From assembly GCF_044068515.1 (NCBI RefSeq), contig NZ_JBIPKI010000026.1, forward strand, positions 1 through 32,288: a stretch of 32,288 nt of DNA, given 5' to 3'. This stretch comes from Desulfurivibrio sp044068515. GTDB lineage: Bacteria; Desulfobacterota; Desulfobulbia; Desulfobulbales; Desulfurivibrionaceae. Of the stretch, positions 1-8,559 are shown piece after piece. Each line of letters starts with the position of its first letter. Position 1 is the first letter of the stretch. Position numbers and translations under genes: made by a program. The notes under the pieces were generated by a model, which was given only the letters and a program-made list of their open reading frames with translations, searched no databases and had not been told where the DNA came from.

Positions 1-523
1 GCCGGCGCCGGCCGACCGCTTCTTCGTCCAACCCGAAGGGGTAGGATTCCATGTAGCGATCCACCTCGCTCCAGAGGTCGTCGAGCTGGCGGGAACGTTC
101 CCGGGCGGCGGCCCGGCCGCTGGCCTCGATGGCGGCCAGGTGAATGGAATCCAGGGCCCGGCGCGGCCCCTGCCCCTGCAAACCCTTGAAGAGATAAAAG
201 ATTTCGGCGTAAAAGGCGGGGGTCAATTCCGGCCGGGGTTGGTGGCGGGCGATATCCCAGAGGGCCTGGGTGACGCTGAAGCCGGCCGCTTCTTCCGAGG
301 CGACCTTGATCAGCGAGCGCAACACCGCCGCGCAGTCGCGGATCCGGTTGTGGACCCCGGCATCGATGTCGTCGCCGCCGCTGCCGGCCCCCAGCTCCAT
401 CCGGTCGGCCAGTTGCAGCAGCCGGCTCCGGGCCTCCTCGAGATCCTGGGCTTCGCGGATTACGGCGAAGAAATAGGGGTTGGTCTTGCGCAGGTACTTG
501 GGGGTGAAAATAGCGGCATCCAT
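1..523 (-). CDS. Lysine 2,3-aminomutase-like radical SAM protein, N-terminal part (cut by window edge)
   Basis: An open frame runs from an ATG at 523 leftwards off the window, giving about 174 residues and no stop. It starts MDAAIFTPKYLRKTN and reaches a segment reading YPFGLDEEAVGRRR. A helical N-terminal region ending in a 'PFGLD..A..RR' segment is typical of the long KamA-family proteins, where it precedes the radical SAM barrel. The CxxxCxxC cluster motif that would prove the family lies beyond the edge and is not seen. KamA enzymes interconvert alpha- and beta-lysine (often for the osmolyte N-acetyl-beta-lysine) or act in lysine catabolism; which applies here cannot be told. No clear ribosome binding site precedes the ATG, so the start is tentative. 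The gene follows the DUF2892 gene on the same strand. Confidence 0.6.
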   Translation of the reverse strand, partial: MDAAIFTPKYLRKTNPYFFAVIREAQDLEEARSRLLQLADRMELGAGSGGDDIDAGVHNRIRDCAAVLRSLIKVASEEAAGFSVTQALWDIARHQPRPELTPAFYAEIFYLFKGLQGQGPRRALDSIHLAAIEASGRAAARERSRQLDDLWSEVDRYMESYPFGLDEEAVGRRR

Positions 524-654
524 AACGTTTAAACTACCCGTTAAGCCCCGGCAGGTCAAGGGGGGCGCGCCCCGGCGCCGGAGTCGGGGCAAACTTGCAC
601 CCCGCTGAAAGCTTAGCCCCGGATACTTCGGAACTGATTTGGGGGCTCAGGCGG

Positions 655-873
655 TCAGCGGCAACAGGACTGCTCGGACCGGCGCTCCGCCGGAACCCCC
701 AGTTTTTTGAGGATGATCCCCAGGGGACAGAACTTGCTGAAGCCGTACTGGAAGAGGTTGGCCCCGACGAAGGCGGGGAGAAAATACCAGTAGGGATGAA
801 CCCAGGTACCCAGGGCCAGGCCGGCCAGGATGAAGGTGCCGGCGACGACGTGAATCCAGTCGTTGATGACCAT
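655..873 (-). CDS. Small DUF2892 (YgaP-like) inner-membrane protein
   Basis: A 72-residue protein starting MVINDWIHVVAG, with AAGGAG seven bases before the ATG, which fixes the start. Two hydrophobic segments (roughly residues 5-22 and 26-42) flank a short polar turn containing HPYW. The segment after them (GFSKFCPLGIILKKLGV) is the signature of DUF2892, the membrane part of E. coli YgaP, where it follows a rhodanese domain. Here it stands alone. The C-terminus has two adjacent cysteines (SCCR). Stand-alone members are common near sulfur and redox genes and have no settled function. It lies 28 bases after the outer-membrane protein gene and may share its transcript. Confidence 0.8.
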   Translation of the reverse strand: MVINDWIHVVAGTFILAGLALGTWVHPYWYFLPAFVGANLFQYGFSKFCPLGIILKKLGVPAERRSEQSCCR

Positions 874-901
874 TTCAATTACTCCTTGTTTTGCGGGAAA
901 A

Positions 902-2179
902 TTAAAAAGTTCGGCGCAGACCGAGATAGACGTTGCTGTTGTCGGCAAACTGGCCCCAGAAGGTATGGTCATGGCGGCCGCTGAAAAGATTGGCCCCGGC
1001 CTCGACGGCCAGTTGGTCGCTGATCTTGTAATGGGCCTGGGGCCGGAAATGGGCGTCCCGGTCGGAAGGCGACCAGTAAACGAAAAGGGAGAGCCGCAGG
1101 TTCTGCTGGAGCAATAGCCGGGTCAGGCGCAGGGTCAGGAGGTGGCGATGCTTGTCGGCCGCCGGGGTTCCCGGGGCCAGGGCGGCCAGGTAGTTGCCGT
1201 AATCGAGCTTGCGTTCCAGGTAGTACTGGAGGCCGGCGGTCAAATCGCGCCGCAGTTCCCGCTCATGGCCGACCAGCAGGCGCCATTCGCTGTTGCGGAC
1301 CAGGGGGTTGCGGCCGGAACGATCATCGCGAGAGTCGTAATAGCCCACCTCCAGGTTGCTGATGCCCCCCAGCAGGGGCCGGCGGACACTGGCCCCGTAG
1401 ACTCCCAGGCGGGGATAGACCAGCTCCCCGGTGGCCGGATCCAGGCCCTCGGGGGTGCTCCAGAAGCCGTAGTAGCCGTAGAGGGCGTATTCGGTGCCGG
1501 CGAGGTTGCTGCTCAGGCGCAGGGCATATTCGCTGTCGCGGAAAATCCGGTTGCGGCGCTGGTCGGGCATGATGGCGTCGCGGCCGGCGATCCGGCCCAG
1601 GGCGGGATTCCAGTAGGAGAGCCGGGAGCCGTCGATATAGGAGGAATGGGTGACCAGGGGCACGTAAACCAGGTCGAGGGCCGCCGCCCCGCGGAAAATT
1701 CCCAGCCGGACGGCATCGCTGCCCAGCTTGAGGTATTCGTCGTCGCGGCCGATGAAAAACGACTCCCAATCCTTGGCGAAGACATCGTTGATGAAGAGCA
1801 GGTCGCCGGTGCCCCAGGTCAGGACCTGGCGGCCCAGGCGGATATCGAGATCGGGGTGGGGGGAAAACTGGTAGTTGGCCTCGCGCAGTTCGAGGTCCAG
1901 TTTCTCGGCCACCCCGTCGGCCAGCAGGTCGGTCTTGAGCCGCAACTCGCCGTCACCGAGAAAGCGGCTCAGGTCCAGTTGCAGCCGCGCCTCCCCGATG
2001 GTGGCGTCGCGCTGGGCCTGGTCCCGGTCCAGGCGCAGACCGCCGCGCCCCTCGACAAAGCCGTGGGCTTCCACGGCAAAGCGCTCAAAAAGATAATCCT
2101 GCGCCTCTCCGACCCCGGCGAGAGCAGGGGCAGCCAGGGCCAACAAAGTCGCGGCAAAAAGCGAAAGAAAGCGGAGCAT
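902..2179 (-). CDS. Predicted outer-membrane beta-barrel protein
   Basis: A 425-residue protein. The start at 2179 gives a clear signal peptide (MLRFLSLFAATLLALAAPALA, cleavage after ALA); longer in-frame starts would add an Arg-rich stretch ahead of it and are unlikely. The mature protein alternates short polar and aromatic segments (for example RLGRQVLTWGTGDLLFIND and YALYGYYGFWS) and ends in phenylalanine (LRRTF), as expected for a BamA-inserted barrel. It resembles porin-like proteins found beside MMPL/RND transporters and LolA-like carriers, exactly the two genes upstream here. I infer that it is the outer-membrane partner of that system; the cargo is unknown. Confidence 0.75.
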   Translation of the reverse strand: MLRFLSLFAATLLALAAPALAGVGEAQDYLFERFAVEAHGFVEGRGGLRLDRDQAQRDATIGEARLQLDLSRFLGDGELRLKTDLLADGVAEKLDLELREANYQFSPHPDLDIRLGRQVLTWGTGDLLFINDVFAKDWESFFIGRDDEYLKLGSDAVRLGIFRGAAALDLVYVPLVTHSSYIDGSRLSYWNPALGRIAGRDAIMPDQRRNRIFRDSEYALRLSSNLAGTEYALYGYYGFWSTPEGLDPATGELVYPRLGVYGASVRRPLLGGISNLEVGYYDSRDDRSGRNPLVRNSEWRLLVGHERELRRDLTAGLQYYLERKLDYGNYLAALAPGTPAADKHRHLLTLRLTRLLLQQNLRLSLFVYWSPSDRDAHFRPQAHYKISDQLAVEAGANLFSGRHDHTFWGQFADNSNVYLGLRRTF

Positions 2180-2358
2180 AGAATAATTCACCACAATAAT
2201 GGCTGAAAAAAGTCGCCTGCGCTTATCACTGGGCGAACAACCGGTAAGGGGGCAGCAGTGCCCCAGGTTGCGCCAAGCGGACCGGCGTCGCCGGGTCCGC
2301 CGGCCCAAGTGGGGCCGCCCGGGGCAAAATGCGGCCGGTTGCCCGCTTCAGCGCGTGC

Positions 2359-3153
2359 TCAACGCCTTACCTCCCGGGGTGGCCGCCGCAGGTAGCGCTC
2401 GCTGAACAGGGCTTCGTCCAGGCCGATATTATAACGGACCTGGCTGAACTCCATCAGGGTTTCGCCCCCGCCGGCCAGATCGCGCACCCGCGATTTCAGC
2501 ACGGTGGGAAAACCTTCCACTTCTCCCACCTCCAGGGCCTCCACCAGCCGGTATTTTTCCCCGCTCCGATCAAAATATTCGGCCTTGACCGGCAGGAAGT
2601 GCTCCTTGGCGATCCAGACCCGGTAGCGGGAGAACTCCACCGTGGCCGGATCCCGGGGGGTTACCTCGAGGACATAATGATCCTCGGTTTCCTCGGCCAG
2701 CTGGTGGTGGTCCTCGGTGGGGGCCCGGCCGGAAACATCCTCGTAGAGGAAGTGGGAGCCGGCGAAGCTGCTGCGCTTGTCGGAGGCGGCGATCCGCCGG
2801 ACCAGGTCGAGATCGGGCAGAAAGAGCCAGCGGTCGTCGTCGCGGTCCAGGAACTTGTGGACCATGAAGACCATCCGCCGCACATCCACCGGCCGTTCGA
2901 AATAGACGTAGTAAAGCTGGCGGCCTCCGGCTTCGAGGTTGCGGCGCAGGATCACGAACTGGCGCTCGCGCTCGCGGCCCTGGGCGTCGGTGATGGTCAT
3001 CCGCACTTCCGCCCGGCCGTCATCGCCGGCGTAGTAAGAAGCCAGGTTGGCCCGCTCGACGATCTCCGCCACCGGCAGAGCCGCCGCCGGAGCTGGGCTG
3101 AGCAGGCCGCAAACCGCGAGCCAGATAAAACAGGTCCAAAACGATCTAAGCAT
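2359..3153 (-). CDS. LolA-like outer-membrane lipoprotein-sorting protein
   Basis: A 264-residue exported protein with a signal peptide (hydrophobic core about residues 5-20, cleavage near PAAA) and a strong AAGGAGG site before the ATG at 3153. The mature part has the layout of the LolA_like family: an opening helix, MTITDAQGRER, a strand-rich middle (YVYFERPVDVRRMVFMVHKF, then WLFLPDLDLVRRI) and a late VLKSRVRDLAGGGETLMEFSQVRYN. The fold is a half-barrel that carries acylated cargo through the periplasm. It lies 30 bases after the MMPL transporter gene and is followed by the outer-membrane protein gene. Inner-membrane pump, periplasmic carrier and outer-membrane protein together suggest a lipid or lipoprotein export route. 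Confidence 0.82.
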   Translation of the reverse strand: MLRSFWTCFIWLAVCGLLSPAPAAALPVAEIVERANLASYYAGDDGRAEVRMTITDAQGRERERQFVILRRNLEAGGRQLYYVYFERPVDVRRMVFMVHKFLDRDDDRWLFLPDLDLVRRIAASDKRSSFAGSHFLYEDVSGRAPTEDHHQLAEETEDHYVLEVTPRDPATVEFSRYRVWIAKEHFLPVKAEYFDRSGEKYRLVEALEVGEVEGFPTVLKSRVRDLAGGGETLMEFSQVRYNIGLDEALFSERYLRRPPREVRR

Positions 3154-3183
3154 GATAACCTCCTTGCCGGAGCGGCGCTTGGA

Positions 3184-5841
3184 TTAAGCTCCCGGCGTTG
3201 CTGCTTTCTTGAACAAATAAGGCTCCAGCAGGCGGATCGCCGCCGGCAGCATGAACATCGTGGCCAGGCCCGAGGCGGCCATGATCGCGGCCAGGAAAAA
3301 CCCCACCGTCTTGTAGGGCATCAGCGGGGCGGCCAGCAAGGGCATGAAGCCCACCGCCACCACGATGACGTTGCGGGTAATCGCCCTTGAGGGTTCGGCG
3401 AAAATTTCTTTCCGGGCCGCCAGCCAGGAGCCGGCCCTTTGATAGGCCATCCGCGAGCGCTGGAGAAAATGGATGGCGAAATCCACCGCCAGACCCAGGG
3501 TCAGGGAGGAAAGCACCGCCACCGGCATATCGTAATCCTTGCCGACGATGCCGATCAAGCCGTAAATAAAGGCGACGGTGACGGTCATCGGGATCATGGC
3601 CAGCAGTCCCCAGAGCGGCGAGCGGAAAAGCAGGGTCATCATCAGGTAGACCACCACGAAACTGCCCAAAAAGGCCCAGAGCATCCCCTTAACCATTTTT
3701 TCCTGCCAGATCACGTTGATGTAGGTCAGGCCGGCCCAGTGGTGTTCCAGGGGCAGGGGCGGCGGCGAGGCGGCCAGGAAGCGCTCGAAGTCGGCCACCG
3801 TCGCCTCCATTACCTTGTTGTCGCCGTCCTTGAGCTGCAGCCAGAGATTGGCCTTGCGGAAATCGGGGGTGACCAGGTGCCAGAGGTCGTCGGGTCTGTG
3901 GCTGTTCTGAAAGGCCATCAGGGTCTGGGCCACCCCGGCGCTGGTGGCGGGCAGCCGGTAATCCTCCGGCTCCCCGCCCAGCAGTTCCTGGTAGACCTTG
4001 CGGACCAGGGCGGTGAGGGAGTTGCTTTTGCCCACGGTGCCGGCCTGCTCCAGGTATTCCTCCAGCTCGATGAGCCAGGCCAGCAGGGCCGGCTGTTTGA
4101 AAATTTCATCCCGGCCCTGCATTTCGGCCAGCCGGTCCAGGGCGGTGGACCAGAAGTCGTAGCCGAGATCGTCGGCGGCGGCGAACCGGTGGTCATCCCA
4201 GAGGATTTCCAGCTCGCGGAAAAAATCGCCCAGCCCGGCGGCGGTGAAAGCCACCCGCCGGAGTTCTTCGCCGGCCTGTTCGGCCAGCAGCTCCTCCGGC
4301 TCGATGGCGGCATCGCAGGGCATCCGCTCGGGATCGGCGAATTCCGTCTTCAACTCTCCGGCCAGCAGTTCGGCGGCCGCGGCGGGGGTGAGTTCCGCCC
4401 CGGTGCCCTCGAGGACCAGGTAGGCTTCATAGGTCCCGGCAAAATGGCGGTTGAGGACCCGGTCGGCCTCGCGGATGGGATGCTTCTCGGTGAACCACTT
4501 CATCGGGTTGTCGTTGACCTCGATCCGGCTGATCCCCCAGCCCGCCACGACCAGGGCGACCACGGTGGCGGCGGCGATCAGCTTGGCGTGCTGAAAGGTA
4601 AAGTTCCCCAGCCAGCCAAGGTGGCGGACCAGCAGGGGCTCCCGGGCCGGCTTACCGCCCCGGCCGGAGGCCGCTTTCATCCCGAAATTGGCCAGTTTTT
4701 CCTCCTTGAGGAGCATGATGTAGGCGGGAATCAACAGGATGGTCACCAACCAGGCCAGCAGGATCCCCAGGGCCACAAAAATGCCGAAGACCCGCACCGG
4801 CGGAATCGGAGTCAGGGCCAGGGAGGCGAAGCCGGCCGCCGAGGTAATCGAGGTATAGAGCATCGGGGTGAAGAGCTTGTCCATCACCTCCTGCAGGGTT
4901 TTGCGCCGGTCGCGGCTTTCCTGGTACTTGTCGAAAAAGGCCGAGAGGATATGGATGCTGTCCACCACCGCGATGGGCATCAAAAAGATCGGGATCATCG
5001 AACTCATGATGTGGACGGTCTGGCCGGTGCCGATCAGCAGTCCCATGGTGGCGATCACCGTGAGCATGGCCACGATCATCGGGGCTATGACCATTTTGAC
5101 CTGGCGGAAAAACAGGAGCATCAGCAGGAAGATGGCCAGCATCGCCAAGGGGGCGGAAATCGCCATCTGGATGAACATCTCCACTCCGAAGGTATCTTCG
5201 GCCACCGGCAGCCCGGTGATGTGAAAGCGGTCGGCCCCCGGGCCGAATTCCTCGATCCGCTCCAGCAGGGCGCGGCGCACCGGGTAGGCGTATTCCTTGG
5301 TACTGAGGGGAAGATAGATGGCCAGGGCCCGGCCGTCCTCCGAAACCATGGTGCCCCTGAGCAGGGGATTGGCCAGGGCCCGGTCCCGGACGGCCAGGGC
5401 CTCCTCCCGGCTGGTGGGGGCTTCCGGCATCAACCATTCGAAGCGGATCTGGCCCGGGCCGTCCTGTTCGATGGAATCGACCACATCGGGCGCAATGACA
5501 TAGCGCTTGATCACCCGGCGCTCGGGGTCGGCGGGGTCGCTCAACTGCTGGGCGAAGCGGGAAAGCTCCAGCACCCGGTTCAAGGTTGCCGGGTTGAAGA
5601 CCCCGTCGGGATGCTCTTCGTTGACCACGCCCACCACCACCACGTCATGGAGGGCAAACTCCCGCTTGACCTGGTTATGAAAAAGCCGGACCGGTTCATC
5701 GGCGGCCAGCATGTTCTCCGGGTTGGTGTCCACCGTGACCCGGGGCAGCATGGTCCCCAGGGCCAAAGCCAGGGCGACCAGCAAAGCGATGGTCAAACGG
5801 GGGTATTTGAAGGCGGGAACAAGCCATTGATGTCCGGACAT
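3184..5841 (-). CDS. MMPL/RND-family transporter
   Basis: An inner-membrane protein of about 885 residues with two repeated halves. Each half has one leading membrane helix, a large periplasmic domain and a block of five helices, about twelve in all. The first periplasmic domain starts TVDTNPENML and the second VNDNPMKWF, the paired 'D.NP' feature of RND/MMPL pumps. The first helix block includes PIAVVDSIHIL and the second LGLAVDFAIHFL, the proton-relay Asp region of helices 4 and 10. I chose the ATG at 5841, which follows AGGA; an upstream ATG at 5865 has no site. The relatives nearest in layout (HpnN and related pumps) move lipids. The LolA-like and outer-membrane genes follow at once. Confidence 0.88.
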   Translation of the reverse strand: MSGHQWLVPAFKYPRLTIALLVALALALGTMLPRVTVDTNPENMLAADEPVRLFHNQVKREFALHDVVVVGVVNEEHPDGVFNPATLNRVLELSRFAQQLSDPADPERRVIKRYVIAPDVVDSIEQDGPGQIRFEWLMPEAPTSREEALAVRDRALANPLLRGTMVSEDGRALAIYLPLSTKEYAYPVRRALLERIEEFGPGADRFHITGLPVAEDTFGVEMFIQMAISAPLAMLAIFLLMLLFFRQVKMVIAPMIVAMLTVIATMGLLIGTGQTVHIMSSMIPIFLMPIAVVDSIHILSAFFDKYQESRDRRKTLQEVMDKLFTPMLYTSITSAAGFASLALTPIPPVRVFGIFVALGILLAWLVTILLIPAYIMLLKEEKLANFGMKAASGRGGKPAREPLLVRHLGWLGNFTFQHAKLIAAATVVALVVAGWGISRIEVNDNPMKWFTEKHPIREADRVLNRHFAGTYEAYLVLEGTGAELTPAAAAELLAGELKTEFADPERMPCDAAIEPEELLAEQAGEELRRVAFTAAGLGDFFRELEILWDDHRFAAADDLGYDFWSTALDRLAEMQGRDEIFKQPALLAWLIELEEYLEQAGTVGKSNSLTALVRKVYQELLGGEPEDYRLPATSAGVAQTLMAFQNSHRPDDLWHLVTPDFRKANLWLQLKDGDNKVMEATVADFERFLAASPPPLPLEHHWAGLTYINVIWQEKMVKGMLWAFLGSFVVVYLMMTLLFRSPLWGLLAMIPMTVTVAFIYGLIGIVGKDYDMPVAVLSSLTLGLAVDFAIHFLQRSRMAYQRAGSWLAARKEIFAEPSRAITRNVIVVAVGFMPLLAAPLMPYKTVGFFLAAIMAASGLATMFMLPAAIRLLEPYLFKKAATPGA

Positions 5842-5949
5842 GTGGGATCCTGGGTGCAAGGTCATTATTCAGCGCCCGCCCTCGCCGGCGCCCAACCACT
5901 ACTTATGGCGGATGAGAGCGGAATTTACAAGGGGTCCAGGGCAAAAAAA

Positions 5950-6441
5950 TCAGGAAGACTCCGGCTGCTCCGGGGAGGGGCGGCCCTGCCGCTTGGCCAG
6001 CAGAAAAGCGGCGCCGCTGGCCGACAGACCCAGGGCGGCGGCCAGCTGGTTCTGGTCGGCGCTGGGATCTTTTCTCAGGTAGGCGGCGGCTTCTTCCTCC
6101 AACTCCTCGAGCCAGCTTTCAAAAAGGTCCAGGATGCCGGCTTCGACCACCTCCTGCAGTTGCTTGGAGCGGGCCACCTTGTGGACCAGGCTTTGACACA
6201 TGTTGGTTGGATCGACACCTTCGTCCAGGCAGCGGGCCAGTCAGAGATTGACCAGCCCGGCCAGTTTGTCCTCCTGGCCGCCTTCCAGCAGCCTGGTGAA
6301 CCAGGTTCGGCGCTGCTCTTCGTCCAGGTGGGCCAGCAGATCGCGGGCCAGGGGCAAGAGTCGGTCCAGGGCGGCCTCAGGTTCCAGTCCGGCCAGCAAC
6401 GCTGCCAGTTCCGCCATTTTTATTTCGGTGCCATCAGTCAT
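5950..6441 (-). CDS. Uncharacterised small protein with in-frame TGA; candidate new selenoprotein
   Basis: Two open stretches in the same frame, 6441-6244 and 6240-5953, are separated only by a TGA at 6243-6241. Read through, they make a 163-residue, helix-rich, acidic protein with Sec at residue 67 in NL-U-LARC. The second stretch has an ATG at 6201 but no ribosome binding site, and 13 open codons link it to the TGA, so a separate gene is less likely. A hairpin (6208-6227) with loop AGGUG begins 14 bases after the TGA; its GGU sits 22 bases away, the same offset as in the DsrE gene. I do not recognise the family. The gene follows an ArsR gene by 31 bases and precedes the MMPL transporter. 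The alternative is a nonsense mutation in a Cys-, Trp- or Arg-coding ancestor. Confidence 0.55.
6208..6227 (-). promoter_or_regulatory. Candidate SECIS hairpin for the 6.24 kb protein
   Basis: On the minus strand UGGACGA pairs with UCG-A-UCCA (seven pairs, one bulged A) around the loop AGGUG. The loop GGU starts 22 bases after the TGA. Bacterial SelB recognises a short hairpin with GGU in the loop at about this distance. The bulge and the lack of a known homologue make this the weakest of the six. Confidence 0.5.
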
Positions 6442-6472
6442 TTGATCCTCTGCTTTAACAATGACGCCAGGC

Positions 6473-6820
6473 TCAGCCTTGGTTGCGGCGAGCCAGCAGG
6501 TCGCTGGTCAGCTTGCGCAAATCCTCCAGCAGGATGCTGATGCGTGGATCGGCGAGCCGGCAGAAAACGAAGGGCCCCCGCCGTTCCATCCGGATCAGCA
6601 GGGCCCGGCGCAACTCCTTGAGGTGATGGGAGACCAGGGGCTGGGAAAGTTCCAGATCACCAACCAGCCGGGAAACGGTTTTTTCGCCGTCGACCAGGGC
6701 CAGCAGCAGGCGCAAGCGGTTCTCGTCGGCCAGCCCCTTGAGCAAAACCGCCAGGTCTTGCAGCAGGGGGCCGGTCGCGTTGGCAACTCCGGGATCTCCG
6801 CTCTTCACCATCAATACCAT
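6473..6820 (-). CDS. ArsR-family winged-helix repressor
   Basis: About 115 residues. The core reads LAVLLKGLADENRLRLLLALVDGEKTVSRLVGDL, followed by the recognition helix LSQPLVSHHLKELRRALL and the wing MERRGPFVFCRL, the standard ArsR fold. The ELCVC metal motif is absent and the only cysteine is in the wing, so classic arsenite sensing is unlikely. The start is uncertain: the ATG at 6820 and another at 6811 lack strong ribosome binding sites, and a longer frame from 6871 is possible. It is the first gene of a likely operon with the candidate selenoprotein and perhaps the MMPL trio, and probably controls it. Confidence 0.85.
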   Translation of the reverse strand: MVLMVKSGDPGVANATGPLLQDLAVLLKGLADENRLRLLLALVDGEKTVSRLVGDLELSQPLVSHHLKELRRALLIRMERRGPFVFCRLADPRISILLEDLRKLTSDLLARRNQG

Positions 6821-6918
6821 CACGTTAAAAAAAGTTGGTACCGCTAAACGGTCGGGGGGCCGCGCTTGCAAGGCGTTTTTGCTCGGGCCAGGACGCGGTG
6901 CTGCCGGCCGTTTAGCCG

Positions 6919-8124
6919 TCAGGGCAGGTTGCTCCAGCCGTGCCGCATCTTCCAGAGGAAATAACGCTCCAGGCCCGCCTTGGCCCAGCGCACCCAGCGA
7001 CCCTTGCGGAGGATCGTTCTCTGCCGGGGCGGCAGGACCGGATCGGCCAGCATCAGGGTGGCGGTGTTGCCCATGTCCAGCATGCAGATCACGGCCAGTT
7101 CGTCGATTTCCATGCCGACCGGGGGAGGGTGGTTGTCGATCTCGGCGGCGAGATGAGCCGCCGCTATTTTGGCCATCTGCACCGTCATGTAACCGGTTTT
7201 AGGCACCCCGGTGGGCACCGGGGTCGGTTCCCTGGGGGCCAGGGCCGCCGCTACTCCCACGGTGTAAATATTGGGGTGTCGCGGATGGCGGTAGTACCGA
7301 TCCACCGGGATGAATCCCCGGGGGTTGCCCAGTTCCGCAACCCCCGCCACCCCCTTGAACGGAGGGGCCAGCATGGCCAGCTTGAAGGGCAGGGAAGAAC
7401 CGTCCGCAAGGTGGATGGCGTCGGCCTCGATGCCGGCCACCGACTGGTTGACCACCGTTTTGATATCGCGCTCGGCTAACTCATCCTCGATGAAGCGACG
7501 GGAGCGCCCCAGCCCGTCGATGCCCATGTGGCCCGGATAGGGTTCGGAGCTGAGGTAGACCATGGGCACCTTGTGGCGCAGCTTGCGGCGGCGCAACTCG
7601 TAATCCAATGCAAAGGCGAGTTCGTAGTAAGGGCCGAAACAACTGGCGAACTGGGTGGAGCCCAGCACCACCGGGCCGGGATCGGCCAGCAACTGTTCCC
7701 AGGCTTCCTTGGCCAGGCTGGCGTGTGGCAGGGAAAAAACGCAATGGGTGAAACCCTGCTCAGGTCCAAGGCCCCTGATTTCCTCACAGGCCAGGTGCGG
7801 CCCGGTGGCGATCACCAGGTAATCGTAATCGTGTGATCCCCGGTCGGTTTGCACCTGCTGGGCCGATGCATCAACTCCCTTGACCGAGGCGGGGATAAAC
7901 TCGATCCGCCGGGGCGGCAGTATTCTGCTCAGGGGCAGGGAAAGCCTCGCGCCCGCCCGGTGGCCGGTAACCACCCAGGGCAGGGAGGGCAAAAAGACAA
8001 AATTATCGTCCTTGCTGAGCAACGTGACTTCGGCCTTGTTGCCGAGCCGCCGCTTAATTTCCATGGCGGCGGTCAGCCCGCCGAAGGAGCCGCCCAGCAC
8101 CAGGATTTTTTTGCCGTTGCTCAT
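6919..8124 (-). CDS. sqr: Sulfide:quinone oxidoreductase-like flavoprotein
   Basis: A 401-residue FAD enzyme. The start at 8124 follows GGAG and gives an immediate dinucleotide-binding fold (KKILVLGGSFGGLTAA). A second nucleotide segment (YDYLVIATGPHL) is near residue 105. Cysteines at about 128, 162 (ASCFGPYYEL) and 347 (VICMLDMG) match the spacing of the three redox cysteines of sulfide:quinone reductases (128, 160 and 356 in the Acidithiobacillus enzyme, from memory). The C-terminus (YFLWKMRHGW) is amphipathic, suiting monotopic membrane binding. The enzyme oxidises sulfide to polysulfide and passes electrons to quinone. The DsrE-like gene directly upstream could accept the sulfane sulfur. 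Other members of this flavoprotein family use different substrates. Confidence 0.82.
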   Translation of the reverse strand: MSNGKKILVLGGSFGGLTAAMEIKRRLGNKAEVTLLSKDDNFVFLPSLPWVVTGHRAGARLSLPLSRILPPRRIEFIPASVKGVDASAQQVQTDRGSHDYDYLVIATGPHLACEEIRGLGPEQGFTHCVFSLPHASLAKEAWEQLLADPGPVVLGSTQFASCFGPYYELAFALDYELRRRKLRHKVPMVYLSSEPYPGHMGIDGLGRSRRFIEDELAERDIKTVVNQSVAGIEADAIHLADGSSLPFKLAMLAPPFKGVAGVAELGNPRGFIPVDRYYRHPRHPNIYTVGVAAALAPREPTPVPTGVPKTGYMTVQMAKIAAAHLAAEIDNHPPPVGMEIDELAVICMLDMGNTATLMLADPVLPPRQRTILRKGRWVRWAKAGLERYFLWKMRHGWSNLP

Positions 8125-8238
8125 GTTTACTCCACAAATGCGGGTGGGTCGGCGGAGCAGATTCGCCGGCCCGGCCGCCAAGGATTGCCGTTACCGAGGC
8201 CGCCCGCAAGGCGGTTGCGCCGCCGGCCGGTTGGATGG

Positions 8239-8559
8239 CTAAAAGGTGAAAACCCGCTCGCTTTCCTCGATCATATCATAAAGGTCGGTCATCATGCCCA
8301 GGGGACATGAGGCTGATCCCGTAAGACCACGGGATTTAACGCAGGTGCCTCAGACCAGGAAATTGCCGCCCAGGCGGTCGAATTCCGCCAACTGGCCGGC
8401 CACGTCGAACTCCCCGCCGCCGACCCGCTCGTATTCGACTCCTTTGCCCAGCATGAACATGTTGACGTTCCTGCCCTTTTTCAGGCTGACATTGGCCAGC
8501 CGGGCCGCGTTGAAAATGGTTTCGGCGTCGTTGGACGCCACAATGAACAGCCAACTCAT
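8239..8559 (-). CDS. DsrE-family sulfur-carrier selenoprotein (Sec-GTC motif)
   Basis: A 106-residue protein read through a TGA at 8352-8350 (residue 70). Upstream reads MSWLFIVASNDAETIFNAARLAN, typical of the DsrE/TusD fold. Downstream reads U-GTCVKSRG and ends LYDMIEESERVFTF before TAG, the normal DsrE ending. Family members have CGTC here, so Sec replaces the first cysteine, the residue expected to carry the persulfide. Stopping at the TGA would lose the active site and the last strand-helix unit. GGGAGG seven bases before the ATG fixes the start. A perfect 7-bp hairpin with GGU in its loop lies 22 bases after the TGA. It is 114 bases upstream of the SQR gene on the same strand. DsrE-like selenoproteins are, to my recollection, a reported Sec family. 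Confidence 0.88.
8316..8335 (-). promoter_or_regulatory. SECIS hairpin of the DsrE-like selenoprotein
   Basis: On the minus strand AUCCCGU pairs perfectly with ACGGGAU around the loop GGUCUU. The loop GG lies 22 bases after the TGA. It has the form of the bacterial SECIS bound by SelB: a short GC-rich stem with GGU at the top. Confidence 0.85.

Noticed and set aside
3439..6540. A very long plus-strand open frame (over 1000 residues)
   Set aside because: It is antisense to the MMPL transporter and its neighbours, is full of Gly/Gln/His/Pro with no domain, and arises from GC-rich codon bias.
6843..6916. A 9-bp inverted repeat (GCTAAACGG and CCGTTTAGC, 56 bases apart) as a regulatory site or attachment site
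   Set aside because: The arms are short and far apart, and nothing mobile is nearby; it may be chance.
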